NCBI RefSeq assembly: GCF_019977395.1
Contig: NZ_AP024660.1
Location: forward strand, 2,542,001-2,606,000
Length of the DNA stretch: 64,000 bases
Direction of reading: 5' to 3'
From: Arthrobacter sp. NicSoilC5
GTDB lineage: Bacteria; Actinomycetota; Actinomycetes; Actinomycetales; Micrococcaceae
Shown here: piece by piece, positions 19,141 to 27,520 of the stretch
Position numbering within the stretch: the first letter of the stretch is position 1
Layout of the letters: each line of letters begins with the position of its first letter
Notes under the pieces: generated by a model
Told to the model about the DNA's origin: nothing
The model's database searches: none
Seen by the model: the letters and a program-made list of their open reading frames with translations, nothing else
Position numbers and translations under genes: made by a program

Positions 19141-19809
19141 ATGAGCGTCACATTAGAGAACCACCTGGCCGGCGACGGGGACCTCTCACTCTCCGAACTG
19201 GCCTACCGGCACCTCCGCGACCGGCTCATCATGCTGGACATCCGGCCGGGCGAGGCGATCAACGACGGCAAGCTGGCCGCCGAACTCGGGATCGGCCGGA
19301 CGCCGGTCCGGGAAGCCCTCAAGCGGCTGGAAAGTGACCACCTCGTGGTGTCCTATCCCCGCCGCGGAACGTTCGCCACCATCGTCGACATCACCGAACT
19401 CGCTGACGTTTCGGAGCTGCGCGAATCCTTGGAACCCTTGGCCGCACGCCGGGCCGCGAAGCTGGCAACGCCGGCGCTGCGGGCGGAAATCCGGGAAACC
19501 GCGGCCGCGATCTCCACCATGGGCGACGACGACGATCCCTACGACCTCATGCGGTACGACATCAAGGTCCACCGGCTGATCTACCGGGCCGCCGCGAACG
19601 CGCACCTCGAGGACGTCCTGATCCGGTACGACAACCTGGCCACGCGCATCTGGTGCATGGTGCTGGAAAAAGTACCGTCCGTCGCGTCCCACATTGCCGA
19701 ACACGTTGAGCTGCTGGAGGCAGTGGCCGACGGCGACGCGGACCGGGCGGGCAAGCTCGCCCTGGAGCACGTCACCAGTTTCGAGCAGGCCATCCGGAAC
19801 GTGCTCTAG
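19141..19809 (+). CDS. GntR family regulator (FCD type), divergent from the sarcosine operon
   Basis: A 222-residue regulator with a winged HTH (about 18-80; INDGKLAAELGIGRTPVREALKRLE) and an FCD domain containing the conserved D-x-x-x-H motif (DIKVHRLIYRAAAN). The ATG at 19141 has GGAAGG six bases upstream and is preferred over 19093. Probably senses sarcosine, glycine or a related ligand and controls glyA-soxBDAG-sdaA-purU. The second IS481 element begins one base after its TAG stop, and the stop codon itself lies in the target duplication. Confidence 0.85.
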   Translation: MSVTLENHLAGDGDLSLSELAYRHLRDRLIMLDIRPGEAINDGKLAAELGIGRTPVREALKRLESDHLVVSYPRRGTFATIVDITELADVSELRESLEPLAARRAAKLATPALRAEIRETAAAISTMGDDDDPYDLMRYDIKVHRLIYRAAANAHLEDVLIRYDNLATRIWCMVLEKVPSVASHIAEHVELLEAVADGDADRAGKLALEHVTSFEQAIRNVL

Positions 19810-19859
19810 CTGTACTGTCCCGGCAGGTTGGTGACTCGGGGACGGATTTGACGCAATAA

Positions 19860-19918
19860 GAGGACCTCCGGGTGTTGTGTGGTGCTTGTCGAGAGCGAAC
19901 ACAAACCAGGAGGTCCTC
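19860..19918 (+). promoter_or_regulatory. Stem-loop masking the second transposase ribosome-binding site
   Basis: GAGGACCTCC (19860-19869) pairs perfectly with GGAGGTCCTC (19909-19918), which contains most of the Shine-Dalgarno AGGAGG and abuts the GTG start. TTGTG (19875-19879) and CACAA (19900-19904) extend the stem. Same architecture as in copy 1 although the bases differ, which argues for selected function. Confidence 0.72.
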
Positions 19919-20923
19919 GTGTCCCACCGTAACGCGTTTTTGGCTCATTCGGGTCGTCTGCAGCTGGCCCGGTGCATTGTGGTGGATGGGTGGCCGTTAC
20001 GCCGGGCTGCTGAGCGGTTCAACGTCTCCGTCCCGACGGCCGCGCGCTGGTCCCGCCGCTACCTGGAACTGGGCGAGGCAGGGCTGGAGGACCGCAGGAG
20101 CCGGCCCCTGACCTGCCCGCACAGGACCCGGGTGCGCACCGAGCGGCGCGTGCTGGGGCTGCGGGTGAACCGGCGCTGGGGTCCGGCACGGATCGCCTAC
20201 CACCTGCGTCTGAACGTCTCCACGGTGCACCGCATCCTGAGCCGCTACCTTTGTCCGCCGCTGCGGTTCACCGACCCGGCAACAGGGATCAGGGTCCGTG
20301 GCCGGGACCGCGCCCACCGGTACGAATATGCCTGGCCAGGGGAAATGATCCACGTAGACATCAAAAAGCTCGGACGCATCCCCAACGGCGGCGGACACCG
20401 CATCCACGGGCGGGTGCAGGGCGAAGCGAACTCCAGGGCCCGGAACGTCGCGGAAGGCCGGCCCAAGGACCGCGGCCAGGTTCGCGGCTACACCTTCCTG
20501 CACCACGCCGTGGATGACCATTCCCGGTTCGTGTACTCCGAGATCCTGCCGGACGAAACCAAAGAGACCGCGTCGGCGTTCATGCGCAACGCCATCGCCG
20601 CGTTTGCCGCCCAGGGCGTCAAAATCCAGAGGGTGCTCACGGACAACGGCGCTTGCTACCGCTCCCGAGCCTTCGCAGCAGTCCTGGGCGAAGCCGGGAT
20701 CAGGCACAAACGCACCCGGCCGTACCGGCCCCAAACCAACGGCAAGGTCGAACGCTTCAACCGCATCCTGCAAGAGGAATGGGCCTACGCCAAGGCCTAC
20801 AGCTCAGAAGCCGAACGGCAATCCTGCTACCCCGACTTCATCGAGTACTACAATCAGCGCAGGCCACACACTGCACTCAAAGGCGCCTCACCCGCCAGCC
20901 GTGTCACCAACCAACCGGGTTAG
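19919..20923 (+). CDS. IS481-family transposase
   Basis: A 334-residue DDE transposase: HTH region in the first 70 residues, rve core with Asp147, Asp242 and Glu278 (NGKVERFNR), and an intact C-terminus YYNQRRPHTALKGASP. It shares SHRNA at the N-terminus and the IDVKKLGRIP/VDIKKLGRIP block with copy 1 but is clearly a different subtype. The GTG at 19919, preceded by AGGAGG, is chosen; an upstream ATG lies before the hairpin. All catalytic residues are present, so it may be active. Confidence 0.92.
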   Translation: MSHRNAFLAHSGRLQLARCIVVDGWPLRRAAERFNVSVPTAARWSRRYLELGEAGLEDRRSRPLTCPHRTRVRTERRVLGLRVNRRWGPARIAYHLRLNVSTVHRILSRYLCPPLRFTDPATGIRVRGRDRAHRYEYAWPGEMIHVDIKKLGRIPNGGGHRIHGRVQGEANSRARNVAEGRPKDRGQVRGYTFLHHAVDDHSRFVYSEILPDETKETASAFMRNAIAAFAAQGVKIQRVLTDNGACYRSRAFAAVLGEAGIRHKRTRPYRPQTNGKVERFNRILQEEWAYAKAYSSEAERQSCYPDFIEYYNQRRPHTALKGASPASRVTNQPG

Positions 20924-20951
20924 TACAGCTAGCCGTCGCGTCCAACCGCGG

Positions 20952-22004
20952 CTAGCCCAGCCGGGCCCGTACCTCCTGCGCGAATTCCAGCGTGGTGGCC
21001 GAGCCTCCCAGGTCCGGTGTGGCGATGCCGTCTGCCAGCGCCGACTCGAAAGCGCCGGTAAGGGACTGCGCGGCCGCCGCCTCGCCCAGATGGTCCAGCA
21101 TCATGGCGGCAGCCCAGAAGGCGCCGACGGGGTTGGCGATGCCCTTGCCGGCGATGTCCGGGGCGGAACCGTGGACTGGCTCGAACATCGACGGGTGCCG
21201 GCGCTCGGGGTTCAGGTTGGCACTCGGGGCGATGCCGATGGAACCGGCCACTCCGGCCACCAGGTCGGACAGGATATCCCCGAACAGGTTGGATGCGACG
21301 ATGGTGCGGACGCTGGTGGGCTTCATGACCAGCCGGGCCGCGAGCGCATCGATGAGCACCTTGTCCACCGTGACGCCGGGGAACTGTTCCACCGTCCGTG
21401 CCACCACTTCGTCCCAGAACGGCATGGTGTGGATGATGCCGTTGGATTTGGTGGCCGAGACCAGGATGCCGCCGCGTTTCGTTGCGGCCTCTGCCGCGTA
21501 GCGGGCCACCCTGCTGATGCCGGCTTTGGTGAAGACGCTCTCCTGGACGGCGAATTCAGCGTCCGTCCCCGCACCGAAGCGGCCGCCGATCTGCGAGTAC
21601 TCGCCTTCAACGTTTTCCCGGACCACCACGATGTCCAGGTCCTCGAGGCCCGGCATCGCTCCCTTGACCCCGGGCAGCAGCTTCATGGGGCGAAGGTTGA
21701 CGTACTGGTCAAACTCCCGGCGGATGGGAATCAGCAGTCCCCACAACGTCACGTCGTCGGGGACGTCGGGGGTGCCCACCGCTCCCAGATAGATCCCGTC
21801 GCCGCTGCCGAGCTGCTCAATGCCGTCAATGGGCATCATCCGGCCGGTTTTGACGTAGAGGTCGCTGTTCCAGTCACGGACACGCCAGTTGACGGTGAAG
21901 CCATGCAGCCCGGCCACAGCATCCACGCACCCCATGGCTACCTCGGTGACGTCCACGCCGATGCCATCACCGGGAATCGAATCGATGGTGTAGGTGCGGG
22001 TCAT
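20952..22004 (-). CDS. Tartrate/D-malate dehydrogenase family protein
   Basis: A 350-residue beta-decarboxylating dehydrogenase of the isocitrate/isopropylmalate superfamily. Substrate loop: NLRPMKLLPGVKG; metal-binding and cofactor residues in DALAARLVMKP and SNLFGDILSDL; C-terminal FEPVHGSAPDIAGKGIANP. The GxYxQIGGRFGAG segment resembles tartrate (TtuC) and D-malate (DmlA) dehydrogenases rather than LeuB. AGGA precedes the ATG. It is 41 bases downstream of the ROK regulator on the same strand. Substrate choice within the family is not decided by the sequence. Confidence 0.83.
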   Translation of the reverse strand: MTRTYTIDSIPGDGIGVDVTEVAMGCVDAVAGLHGFTVNWRVRDWNSDLYVKTGRMMPIDGIEQLGSGDGIYLGAVGTPDVPDDVTLWGLLIPIRREFDQYVNLRPMKLLPGVKGAMPGLEDLDIVVVRENVEGEYSQIGGRFGAGTDAEFAVQESVFTKAGISRVARYAAEAATKRGGILVSATKSNGIIHTMPFWDEVVARTVEQFPGVTVDKVLIDALAARLVMKPTSVRTIVASNLFGDILSDLVAGVAGSIGIAPSANLNPERRHPSMFEPVHGSAPDIAGKGIANPVGAFWAAAMMLDHLGEAAAAQSLTGAFESALADGIATPDLGGSATTLEFAQEVRARLG

Positions 22005-22045
22005 GTTTTTCCTGTCTTTCCGGCGTTCGTGGGTGTGGGTAAAGC

Positions 22046-23278
22046 CTAAGCCGGGGTCGGCGACGCCGAGGCTCCAGCACGGGCGGCACGCGGCAGAAAT
22101 CCCGCCGGTTCGCTTTTGATCCTGATGAGCGCAGATTCGACGGCACCCTGGACTACTGCTTCGGCCCCGAGGGTACTCGCAACGATGCGCGGGAGCGGCA
22201 GTCCGGAGTCTGTGGGCAGCAAGCCGCGCGCGCGTTCCAGGACGGGCTCGATGGCACCGGAGATGCCGCCGGCAATGACGACCCGCTCAATATCAAGAAG
22301 GCTGGCGAGCGCCACCGTGATGCGGGCCAGCCGTTCACCCAGCCGCCCGATGATGTCCCGCGCAAAAGGATCCCCCTCACGGGCCGCCCGGAACACATCC
22401 TCCGCACTGATGTCCCCCTCGGTTATCTGCCGCAGAGAGGTAGCGCCGCCGTAGGCATGCACTCCCGCACGCGCCCACGTCCGGGCCAGCGCTCCGAGCC
22501 CGTCGGAGCCTCCCTCGTCGGACACGAGCTTATTGTCGAAGACGTCCAGGAACCGCATCTCGCCGGCACCGCCCTGCCGCCCCCGCAGAAGGCGTCCATC
22601 GACGATGAGGCCGGCTCCAAAGCGCTCCCCCGACAGCAAGGTGGCCACATTGGCTGACGGCTCGTGTGCCTGTTCCGCAAGGGCAGCGAGGTTGGCGTCA
22701 TTCTCCACCATCACCTCACCGGGAAGCCCAGCGGTGAATCCGGAATTCATCAACTGCCAGAACTCGCCGCCCCCGGGAGACATGCCGGCGGCGTCAACCG
22801 GCGCGGGAACCCCGACGACCGTCAGCATGACGTCTCCGGCATCGCACCCTGCGTCCTCCAGCGTCCGGCCAATCAATTCGGCCGCAGCGGCAAGGCGTCC
22901 GGCCCGTCCCAGCATGTGTGAATCAATGCGCTGGCACCGCTTGCCGAGCTCACGGCCACGCAGGTCAGCAACGAGGGTTGTCAGGCGGCTCTCGCCGGCG
23001 TCCAGCCCCACCACTACGCCGGCAGCTTCCCGCAGCCGGTACCGGCGGGCCGGCCGGCCCTTGTTCGAGCGGCCGGCATCGCTTTCGTCGCCCACTTCTT
23101 CCAGCCAGCCCGCGTGGACAAGCCCGTCGCATACGCCGAGCACCGTGGCCCGGGTCAGGCCGGTGGCCGCCATTGCTTCACCCGCCGTGAACACCTGCTC
23201 CTGAAGGGCAAAGCGCAGCAGTGCTACCGAGTTGATCTGCCGTAACAGTTGGGTCGAGCTCGCCGTAGTTCCGTCCAC
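22046..23278 (-). CDS. ROK family transcriptional repressor
   Basis: A 410-residue protein: an N-terminal winged HTH (about 10-75; GEAMAATGLTRATVLGVCDGLV) and a ROK sugar-kinase-like domain from about 85. That domain has GLDAGESRLTTLV at the phosphate motif, but the catalytic and zinc-binding parts are degenerate, as in NagC/XylR-type repressors. Divergent from the sugar ABC importer, glucokinase and amylosucrase genes, which it probably represses in response to sugar. The GTG start at 23278 has poor spacing to AAGGGG; a downstream start is possible. Confidence 0.82.
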   Translation of the reverse strand: MDGTTASSTQLLRQINSVALLRFALQEQVFTAGEAMAATGLTRATVLGVCDGLVHAGWLEEVGDESDAGRSNKGRPARRYRLREAAGVVVGLDAGESRLTTLVADLRGRELGKRCQRIDSHMLGRAGRLAAAAELIGRTLEDAGCDAGDVMLTVVGVPAPVDAAGMSPGGGEFWQLMNSGFTAGLPGEVMVENDANLAALAEQAHEPSANVATLLSGERFGAGLIVDGRLLRGRQGGAGEMRFLDVFDNKLVSDEGGSDGLGALARTWARAGVHAYGGATSLRQITEGDISAEDVFRAAREGDPFARDIIGRLGERLARITVALASLLDIERVVIAGGISGAIEPVLERARGLLPTDSGLPLPRIVASTLGAEAVVQGAVESALIRIKSEPAGFLPRAARAGASASPTPA

Positions 23279-23319
23279 CCCTTGACGATATCCCCTGCGT
23301 CCCCCATCCTCGTATAGGA

Positions 23320-23331
23320 CTTAAATATAAG
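23320..23331. promoter_or_regulatory. Imperfect palindrome between ROK repressor and ABC operon
   Basis: CTTAAATATAAG matches its reverse complement at 10 of 12 positions and lies in the AT-rich centre of the 89-base divergent intergenic region. A plausible operator for the ROK repressor, but the match is weak. Confidence 0.35.
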
Positions 23332-23367
23332 ATCCAAATAAACTGTCTCGACCGCCCCCAGGAGCCG

Positions 23368-24645
23368 ATGTTGCCACCTTTGACGTCCGCAGGGACGCAC
23401 GTTTCCCGACGTACTTTCCTTGCCGCTGCGGGAGGTGCGCTGGCTGCCTTTGGCCTGGCCGGCTGCGCCCCGGCGGGAACGCGGCCCACCATCACATTCC
23501 ACCAGTCCAAGCCCGAAGCCGTTCCGTACTTCCGTGACCTGGCTGCGAAGTTCACCGGATCGCAGGACCAGTTCCGGGTGCTGCATGACATGGCCACCAA
23601 TCTGTCCGCCAGCTTTGTCCGCAGCAGTCCCCCGGATCTTGGCTGCCTGAACTACAACCTGGAGATGGCGCGGTTCATGGAGCGCGGTGCGCTCTCCGAT
23701 CTTTCCGATCTCCCCGAGGCCGCATCCATCCGGAATGACGTGCTGGACCTTACCAACTGGTACCCCAGCTACCCCGGCCGCACCAGCGTGATCCCCTACT
23801 CGGTCATGGCCGCGTCCGTCATCTACAACCGCCGGATCTTCCAGGAGCACGGCCTGGCCGTTCCCACAACCTGGGACGAGTTGATCGACGTGTGCGAACG
23901 GCTGAAGTCAGCCGGGATCACTCCCATCTACGGCACTTTCCGGGATCCGTGGACCGTGGCGCAGGGCCTCTTCGATTACACGGTGGGCGGCATGGTGGAC
24001 GTGCGCGGTTTCTACGCCAAGATGCACGGGATCGGCGAGGATGTGGGGCCGGACTCCGAGGTGTCATTCCAAAAGACCTTGCTGGAGCCGGTGCAGCGAA
24101 TGGTCCAGCTGACCAAGTACGTCAATCCCGATGCGGCAAGCCGGGGCTACGGTGACGGCAACACCGCCATGGCGCAGGGCCAGGCGGCAATGTACTTCCA
24201 GGGCCCGTGGGCCTTCGGAGAAATCGAAAAGGCGGCCACCGGCCTGGACCTTGGCACCTTTCCCCTGCCAATGACCGCCGACCCCGCCGACCTCAAAGTC
24301 CGGGTGAACATCGACCTCTCACTATGGGTCCCCGAGGTCGCGAACGGAAAAGAAGGCGCGCGCGCCTTCCTCCAATACCTTCTGCAGCCGGAAATCCAGA
24401 ACCCCTACAACGCCAAGTTCCTGGGATTCGGCACGGCCAAGGACGCTCCCCCTGTCACCGATCCGCGCATCGTCGAAATGCAGAAGTACTACGACGAAGG
24501 CCGCTTCTACATGGGCGCATCGCAATTCATCCCGAACACGATTCCCGCGGCCAACTACCTCCAGTCGATCATTGGTGGCGCCGATCCCGAAGCCACCCTG
24601 CGCCGGATGGACGCCGACTGGGCGCGCCTGGCTTTCCGGGCCTAG
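23368..24645 (+). CDS. Sugar ABC transporter substrate-binding lipoprotein
   Basis: A 425-residue extracellular solute-binding protein of family 1. The N-terminus has a twin-arginine motif SRRTFLAAAGG and a lipobox LAGC (Cys about 33), so it is probably exported folded by Tat and lipid-anchored. The mature part has the usual two-lobed pattern, with Trp/Tyr-rich ligand stretches such as LTNWYPSYPGRTSVIPYSV. The first gene of the import operon; no ATPase gene is present, so a shared MsiK-type ATPase is likely. The neighbouring amylosucrase suggests sucrose or a related alpha-glucoside as ligand. Confidence 0.87.
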   Translation: MLPPLTSAGTHVSRRTFLAAAGGALAAFGLAGCAPAGTRPTITFHQSKPEAVPYFRDLAAKFTGSQDQFRVLHDMATNLSASFVRSSPPDLGCLNYNLEMARFMERGALSDLSDLPEAASIRNDVLDLTNWYPSYPGRTSVIPYSVMAASVIYNRRIFQEHGLAVPTTWDELIDVCERLKSAGITPIYGTFRDPWTVAQGLFDYTVGGMVDVRGFYAKMHGIGEDVGPDSEVSFQKTLLEPVQRMVQLTKYVNPDAASRGYGDGNTAMAQGQAAMYFQGPWAFGEIEKAATGLDLGTFPLPMTADPADLKVRVNIDLSLWVPEVANGKEGARAFLQYLLQPEIQNPYNAKFLGFGTAKDAPPVTDPRIVEMQKYYDEGRFYMGASQFIPNTIPAANYLQSIIGGADPEATLRRMDADWARLAFRA

Positions 24646-24685
24646 CCGCACTTCCGCCCCGACGCATGAAACGAGGATTCCCCCC

Positions 24686-25621
24686 ATGTCATCAATGACC
24701 AGAACTTCCACCAGGGCGGCTGCGGCTCCCGCGGCGGCGCCGAAGGTGAAAAGTGCCCGGAAGAGCCGGGTTGACCCGCTTTATTACTTCTTTCTCTTCC
24801 CCTCGCTCGCAATCTTCACGCTCGCTGTCACGCTCCCCGCCGTGCTCGGCTTCGTCTACAGCTTCACCAATTCGGTCGGCTTCGGGGACTTCGAGTTCAT
24901 CGGCATTCGGAATTTCATCGCGGTTTTCCGCGATGAAGGAGTCCTGGGTGCCTACGGATTCACCCTCGCCTTTTCGCTCCTGACCGTCATCGTCGTCAAC
25001 ATCCTGGCGTTCCTCCTGGCCCTGGGACTGACGTCCCGGGTCCGTTTCCGGACGGCGCTGCGCACGGTGTTCGTGATCCCCATGGTGATCTCCGGCATCG
25101 TCATCGCCTTTGTCTTCCAGTACCTCTTCTCCAATTCGCTTCCACTGGCGGGCAGGAACCTGGGAATTGAGCCGCTGGCCACGAGCATCCTCGCCAACCC
25201 GGACCTTGCCTGGCTGGGGATCGTTTTCGTCACTGCCTGGCAGTCGATTCCGAGCGCCATGCTGATCTACATCGCGGGGCTCCTCACGGTCCCGCCGGAG
25301 GTCTATGAAGCCAGTTCCATCGACGGCGCGACCCCCTGGCACAACCTGCGGCACATCACGTTGCCGCTGGTTGCCGGGTACGCGGTGATCAACACAGTGC
25401 TCGGTTTCAAGAACTACCTCAACGCCTACGACATCATCGTGGGCCTCACCGACGGCGGCCCCGGGGTGTCCACCCGCAGCGTTGCCATGGCCATCTTCCG
25501 GGGCTTTGAAGGCGGCGACTACGCCTACCAGATGGCCAACGCGGTGATCTTCTTCCTCATCAGCATCACCATCGCACTCATACAGCTTCGCTTCACACGT
25601 GGCAAAGGAGGGATCGCATGA
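24686..25621 (+). CDS. Sugar ABC transporter permease (MalF/UgpA type)
   Basis: A 311-residue permease with six predicted helices. The EAA loop reads YEASSIDGATPWHNLRHITLP, matching carbohydrate uptake permeases. The cytoplasmic N-terminus is Ala/Lys-rich. The ATG at 24686 has GAGGA eight bases upstream; an in-frame region before it is part of the previous gene's 3' end. It overlaps the next permease by ATGA. Confidence 0.9.
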   Translation: MSSMTRTSTRAAAAPAAAPKVKSARKSRVDPLYYFFLFPSLAIFTLAVTLPAVLGFVYSFTNSVGFGDFEFIGIRNFIAVFRDEGVLGAYGFTLAFSLLTVIVVNILAFLLALGLTSRVRFRTALRTVFVIPMVISGIVIAFVFQYLFSNSLPLAGRNLGIEPLATSILANPDLAWLGIVFVTAWQSIPSAMLIYIAGLLTVPPEVYEASSIDGATPWHNLRHITLPLVAGYAVINTVLGFKNYLNAYDIIVGLTDGGPGVSTRSVAMAIFRGFEGGDYAYQMANAVIFFLISITIALIQLRFTRGKGGIA

Positions 25622-26550
25622 CCAACGCGACCCGCACTACCCCCGCAGGACCGGCCAATGCAGGACCAGCCAACGCCGGAACAATCAACGCAGGACCAGC
25701 AAGCGCCGGGAAGGGACGGATCCGCAGCGGCCACGAACGCACCAACTGGACCGCCACCGTCATCCTCATCGTGTGCACGCTCGGTGTGCTCGTCCCGCTG
25801 TACGTAACGGTCAGCATGGCTTTCAAAACCACCGGGCAGGCCGTCAACGGCAACGCCTTCTCACTGCCGGCGCCCCTGAGCCTCGAAGGCTTCAGCCAGG
25901 CATGGACGCTGACGAACTTTCCCCGGGGCTTCGCGATATCCGTTTTCGTATCCGCCACGGCAGTCGTTGGAGAGATCGTCGTATCAGCGCTGGCCGCCTA
26001 TGCCATAGTCCGCAACTGGGACCGCCGGATCTTCCGCTGGTCATTCTTTTACCTGCTCGCAGCCATGTTCATCCCGTTCCCCGTCGTGGCACTGCCGCAA
26101 ATCCAACTGACGGGCATGGTGGGGCTGGACAATCCACTCGGCGTTGCGATCCTGCACATCGTTTTTGCCCTGGCCTTCAACACGATGCTGTTCACCGCGT
26201 TCCTGCGCTCCATCCCCCTGGAACTGGAGGAAAGCATGCGAATGGACGGCGCCGGGACGTGGCAGGTATTTTGGCGGCTCATCTTCCCGCTGCTCGGACC
26301 AATGAGCGCAACCGTGGGGATCTTCGCCTTCATCGCGTCCTGGAATGACTTCATGATGCCCTCACTCATCATTTCCGACCCCGAACTGCAGACCATCCCC
26401 GTGCTGCAAAAGATCTTCCAGACGCAGTTCAGCAACAGCTACAACGTGGCCTTCGCTTCCTACCTGATGGCAATGGCGCCGGCCATCATCGTCTACCTCT
26501 TTACCCAGCGGTGGGTCATGTCCGGCCTCACCCAGGGTGCCGTTAAGTAA
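25618..26550 (+). CDS. Sugar ABC transporter permease (MalG/UgpE type)
   Basis: A 310-residue permease with six helices and the EAA loop LEESMRMDGAGTWQVFWRLIFP. Its N-terminus before the first helix contains an unusual low-complexity repeat (AGPANAGPANAGTINAGPASAG in essence), encoded by near-repeated GCAGGACC units at about 25646-25710. It pairs with the preceding permease, translationally coupled by a 4-base overlap. Confidence 0.9.
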   Translation: MTNATRTTPAGPANAGPANAGTINAGPASAGKGRIRSGHERTNWTATVILIVCTLGVLVPLYVTVSMAFKTTGQAVNGNAFSLPAPLSLEGFSQAWTLTNFPRGFAISVFVSATAVVGEIVVSALAAYAIVRNWDRRIFRWSFFYLLAAMFIPFPVVALPQIQLTGMVGLDNPLGVAILHIVFALAFNTMLFTAFLRSIPLELEESMRMDGAGTWQVFWRLIFPLLGPMSATVGIFAFIASWNDFMMPSLIISDPELQTIPVLQKIFQTQFSNSYNVAFASYLMAMAPAIIVYLFTQRWVMSGLTQGAVK

Positions 26551-26611
26551 GGCGCCTCGCGCCACCTGCCACCCGGCATGACACCCACTGAACAACCTGA
26601 AGGAATGCATC

Positions 26612-27451
26612 GTGCCCATCACGGCGACCTCACACCCGGCGCCCGGCGAAGCCGCGGAATCCAGCACAACCGCGGACTTTCGCATCGGAATCGACGTCGG
26701 CGGGACCTGGATCAAGGGTGCCGTGGTCAACGTGGCCAACGGGATGCTGGGCAGCGGCGTCCGCCGGCTCCCGACGCCGCCCGGCGGCAGGGTGCATGAC
26801 GTCGTGGACACCGTTGCCCGGCTCATCGCGGATCTTGAGCCGGAAAGCCCGGGGACTGGTACCCGGGCAGTCGGGGTGGCTGTCCCCTCGATAGTCCATC
26901 GAGGGGTTGCCAGGTCCGCGGCCAACGTGGACAGCAGCTGGGTCGGGCTTGATGTCCAGTCCTACCTGGAATCCCACCTGGGCCGGCCTGTAGGGGTCGT
27001 GAATGACGCCGATGCCGCCGGGGAAGCGGAAGCCCGCTACGGTGCCGGCGCAGCCACCCAGGGCGTCGTCCTGGTCCTGACCCTGGGAACAGGCATCGGA
27101 TCGGCACTCATCGTGGACGGCAGGCTGGTGCCAAACTTCGAATTGGGCCACCTGGAAATCGGCGGCTTCAAGGCAGAATCCCGGGCCTCCGCCGTCGTCC
27201 GCGAAAACGAAGGCCTCGACTGGGTGGAGTACGCCGGCCGGCTGCAGCGGTACCTGGCCCATGTTGAGTTCCTGTTCTCGCCGGACCTCATCATCATCGG
27301 CGGGGGAATCTCGGCGTGCAGCCACGAATACCTGCCCCGCCTGTCACTGCGCACCCCGGTCATCCCGGCAAGGCTGGAAAACTCGGCGGGCGTGGTGGGC
27401 GCTGCCCTGCAGGCAACAGCTGCCGGCAAAGAGATCATCCAAAATACCTGA
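26612..27451 (+). CDS. ppgK: ROK glucokinase, polyphosphate-glucokinase type
   Basis: A 279-residue ROK sugar kinase. IGIDVGGTWIKGAVV binds phosphate; the block LGTGIGSALIVDGRLVPN followed by ELGHLEIGG is typical of actinobacterial polyphosphate/ATP glucokinases (PpgK). It lacks the zinc-cysteine motif of other ROK kinases, as PpgK does. It would phosphorylate glucose set free from the imported sugar. GTG start with AAGGA upstream. The polyphosphate preference is inferred from motif similarity only. Confidence 0.82.
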   Translation: MPITATSHPAPGEAAESSTTADFRIGIDVGGTWIKGAVVNVANGMLGSGVRRLPTPPGGRVHDVVDTVARLIADLEPESPGTGTRAVGVAVPSIVHRGVARSAANVDSSWVGLDVQSYLESHLGRPVGVVNDADAAGEAEARYGAGAATQGVVLVLTLGTGIGSALIVDGRLVPNFELGHLEIGGFKAESRASAVVRENEGLDWVEYAGRLQRYLAHVEFLFSPDLIIIGGGISACSHEYLPRLSLRTPVIPARLENSAGVVGAALQATAAGKEIIQNT

Positions 27452-27520
27452 AGTGTGACGTGGAATACTTCAGTACAAATGCCGCCGGACGTCCCGGCGT
27501 CGGCCGGAAGGGGCAGTGGC

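Larger units (their letters stand above)
19811..20927 (+). mobile_element. IS481-family insertion sequence, copy 2
   Basis: A 1117-bp element. Ends TGTACTGTCCCGGCAGGTTG and, reversed, TGTACTAACCCGGTTGGTTG form terminal inverted repeats resembling those of copy 1 only at the outer TGTACT and the inner GGTTGG. Flanks are TCTAGC (19805-19810) and GCTAGC (20928-20933), a NCTAGN target duplication with one mismatch. It is inserted between the convergent GntR and dehydrogenase genes and breaks neither. Confidence 0.92.
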
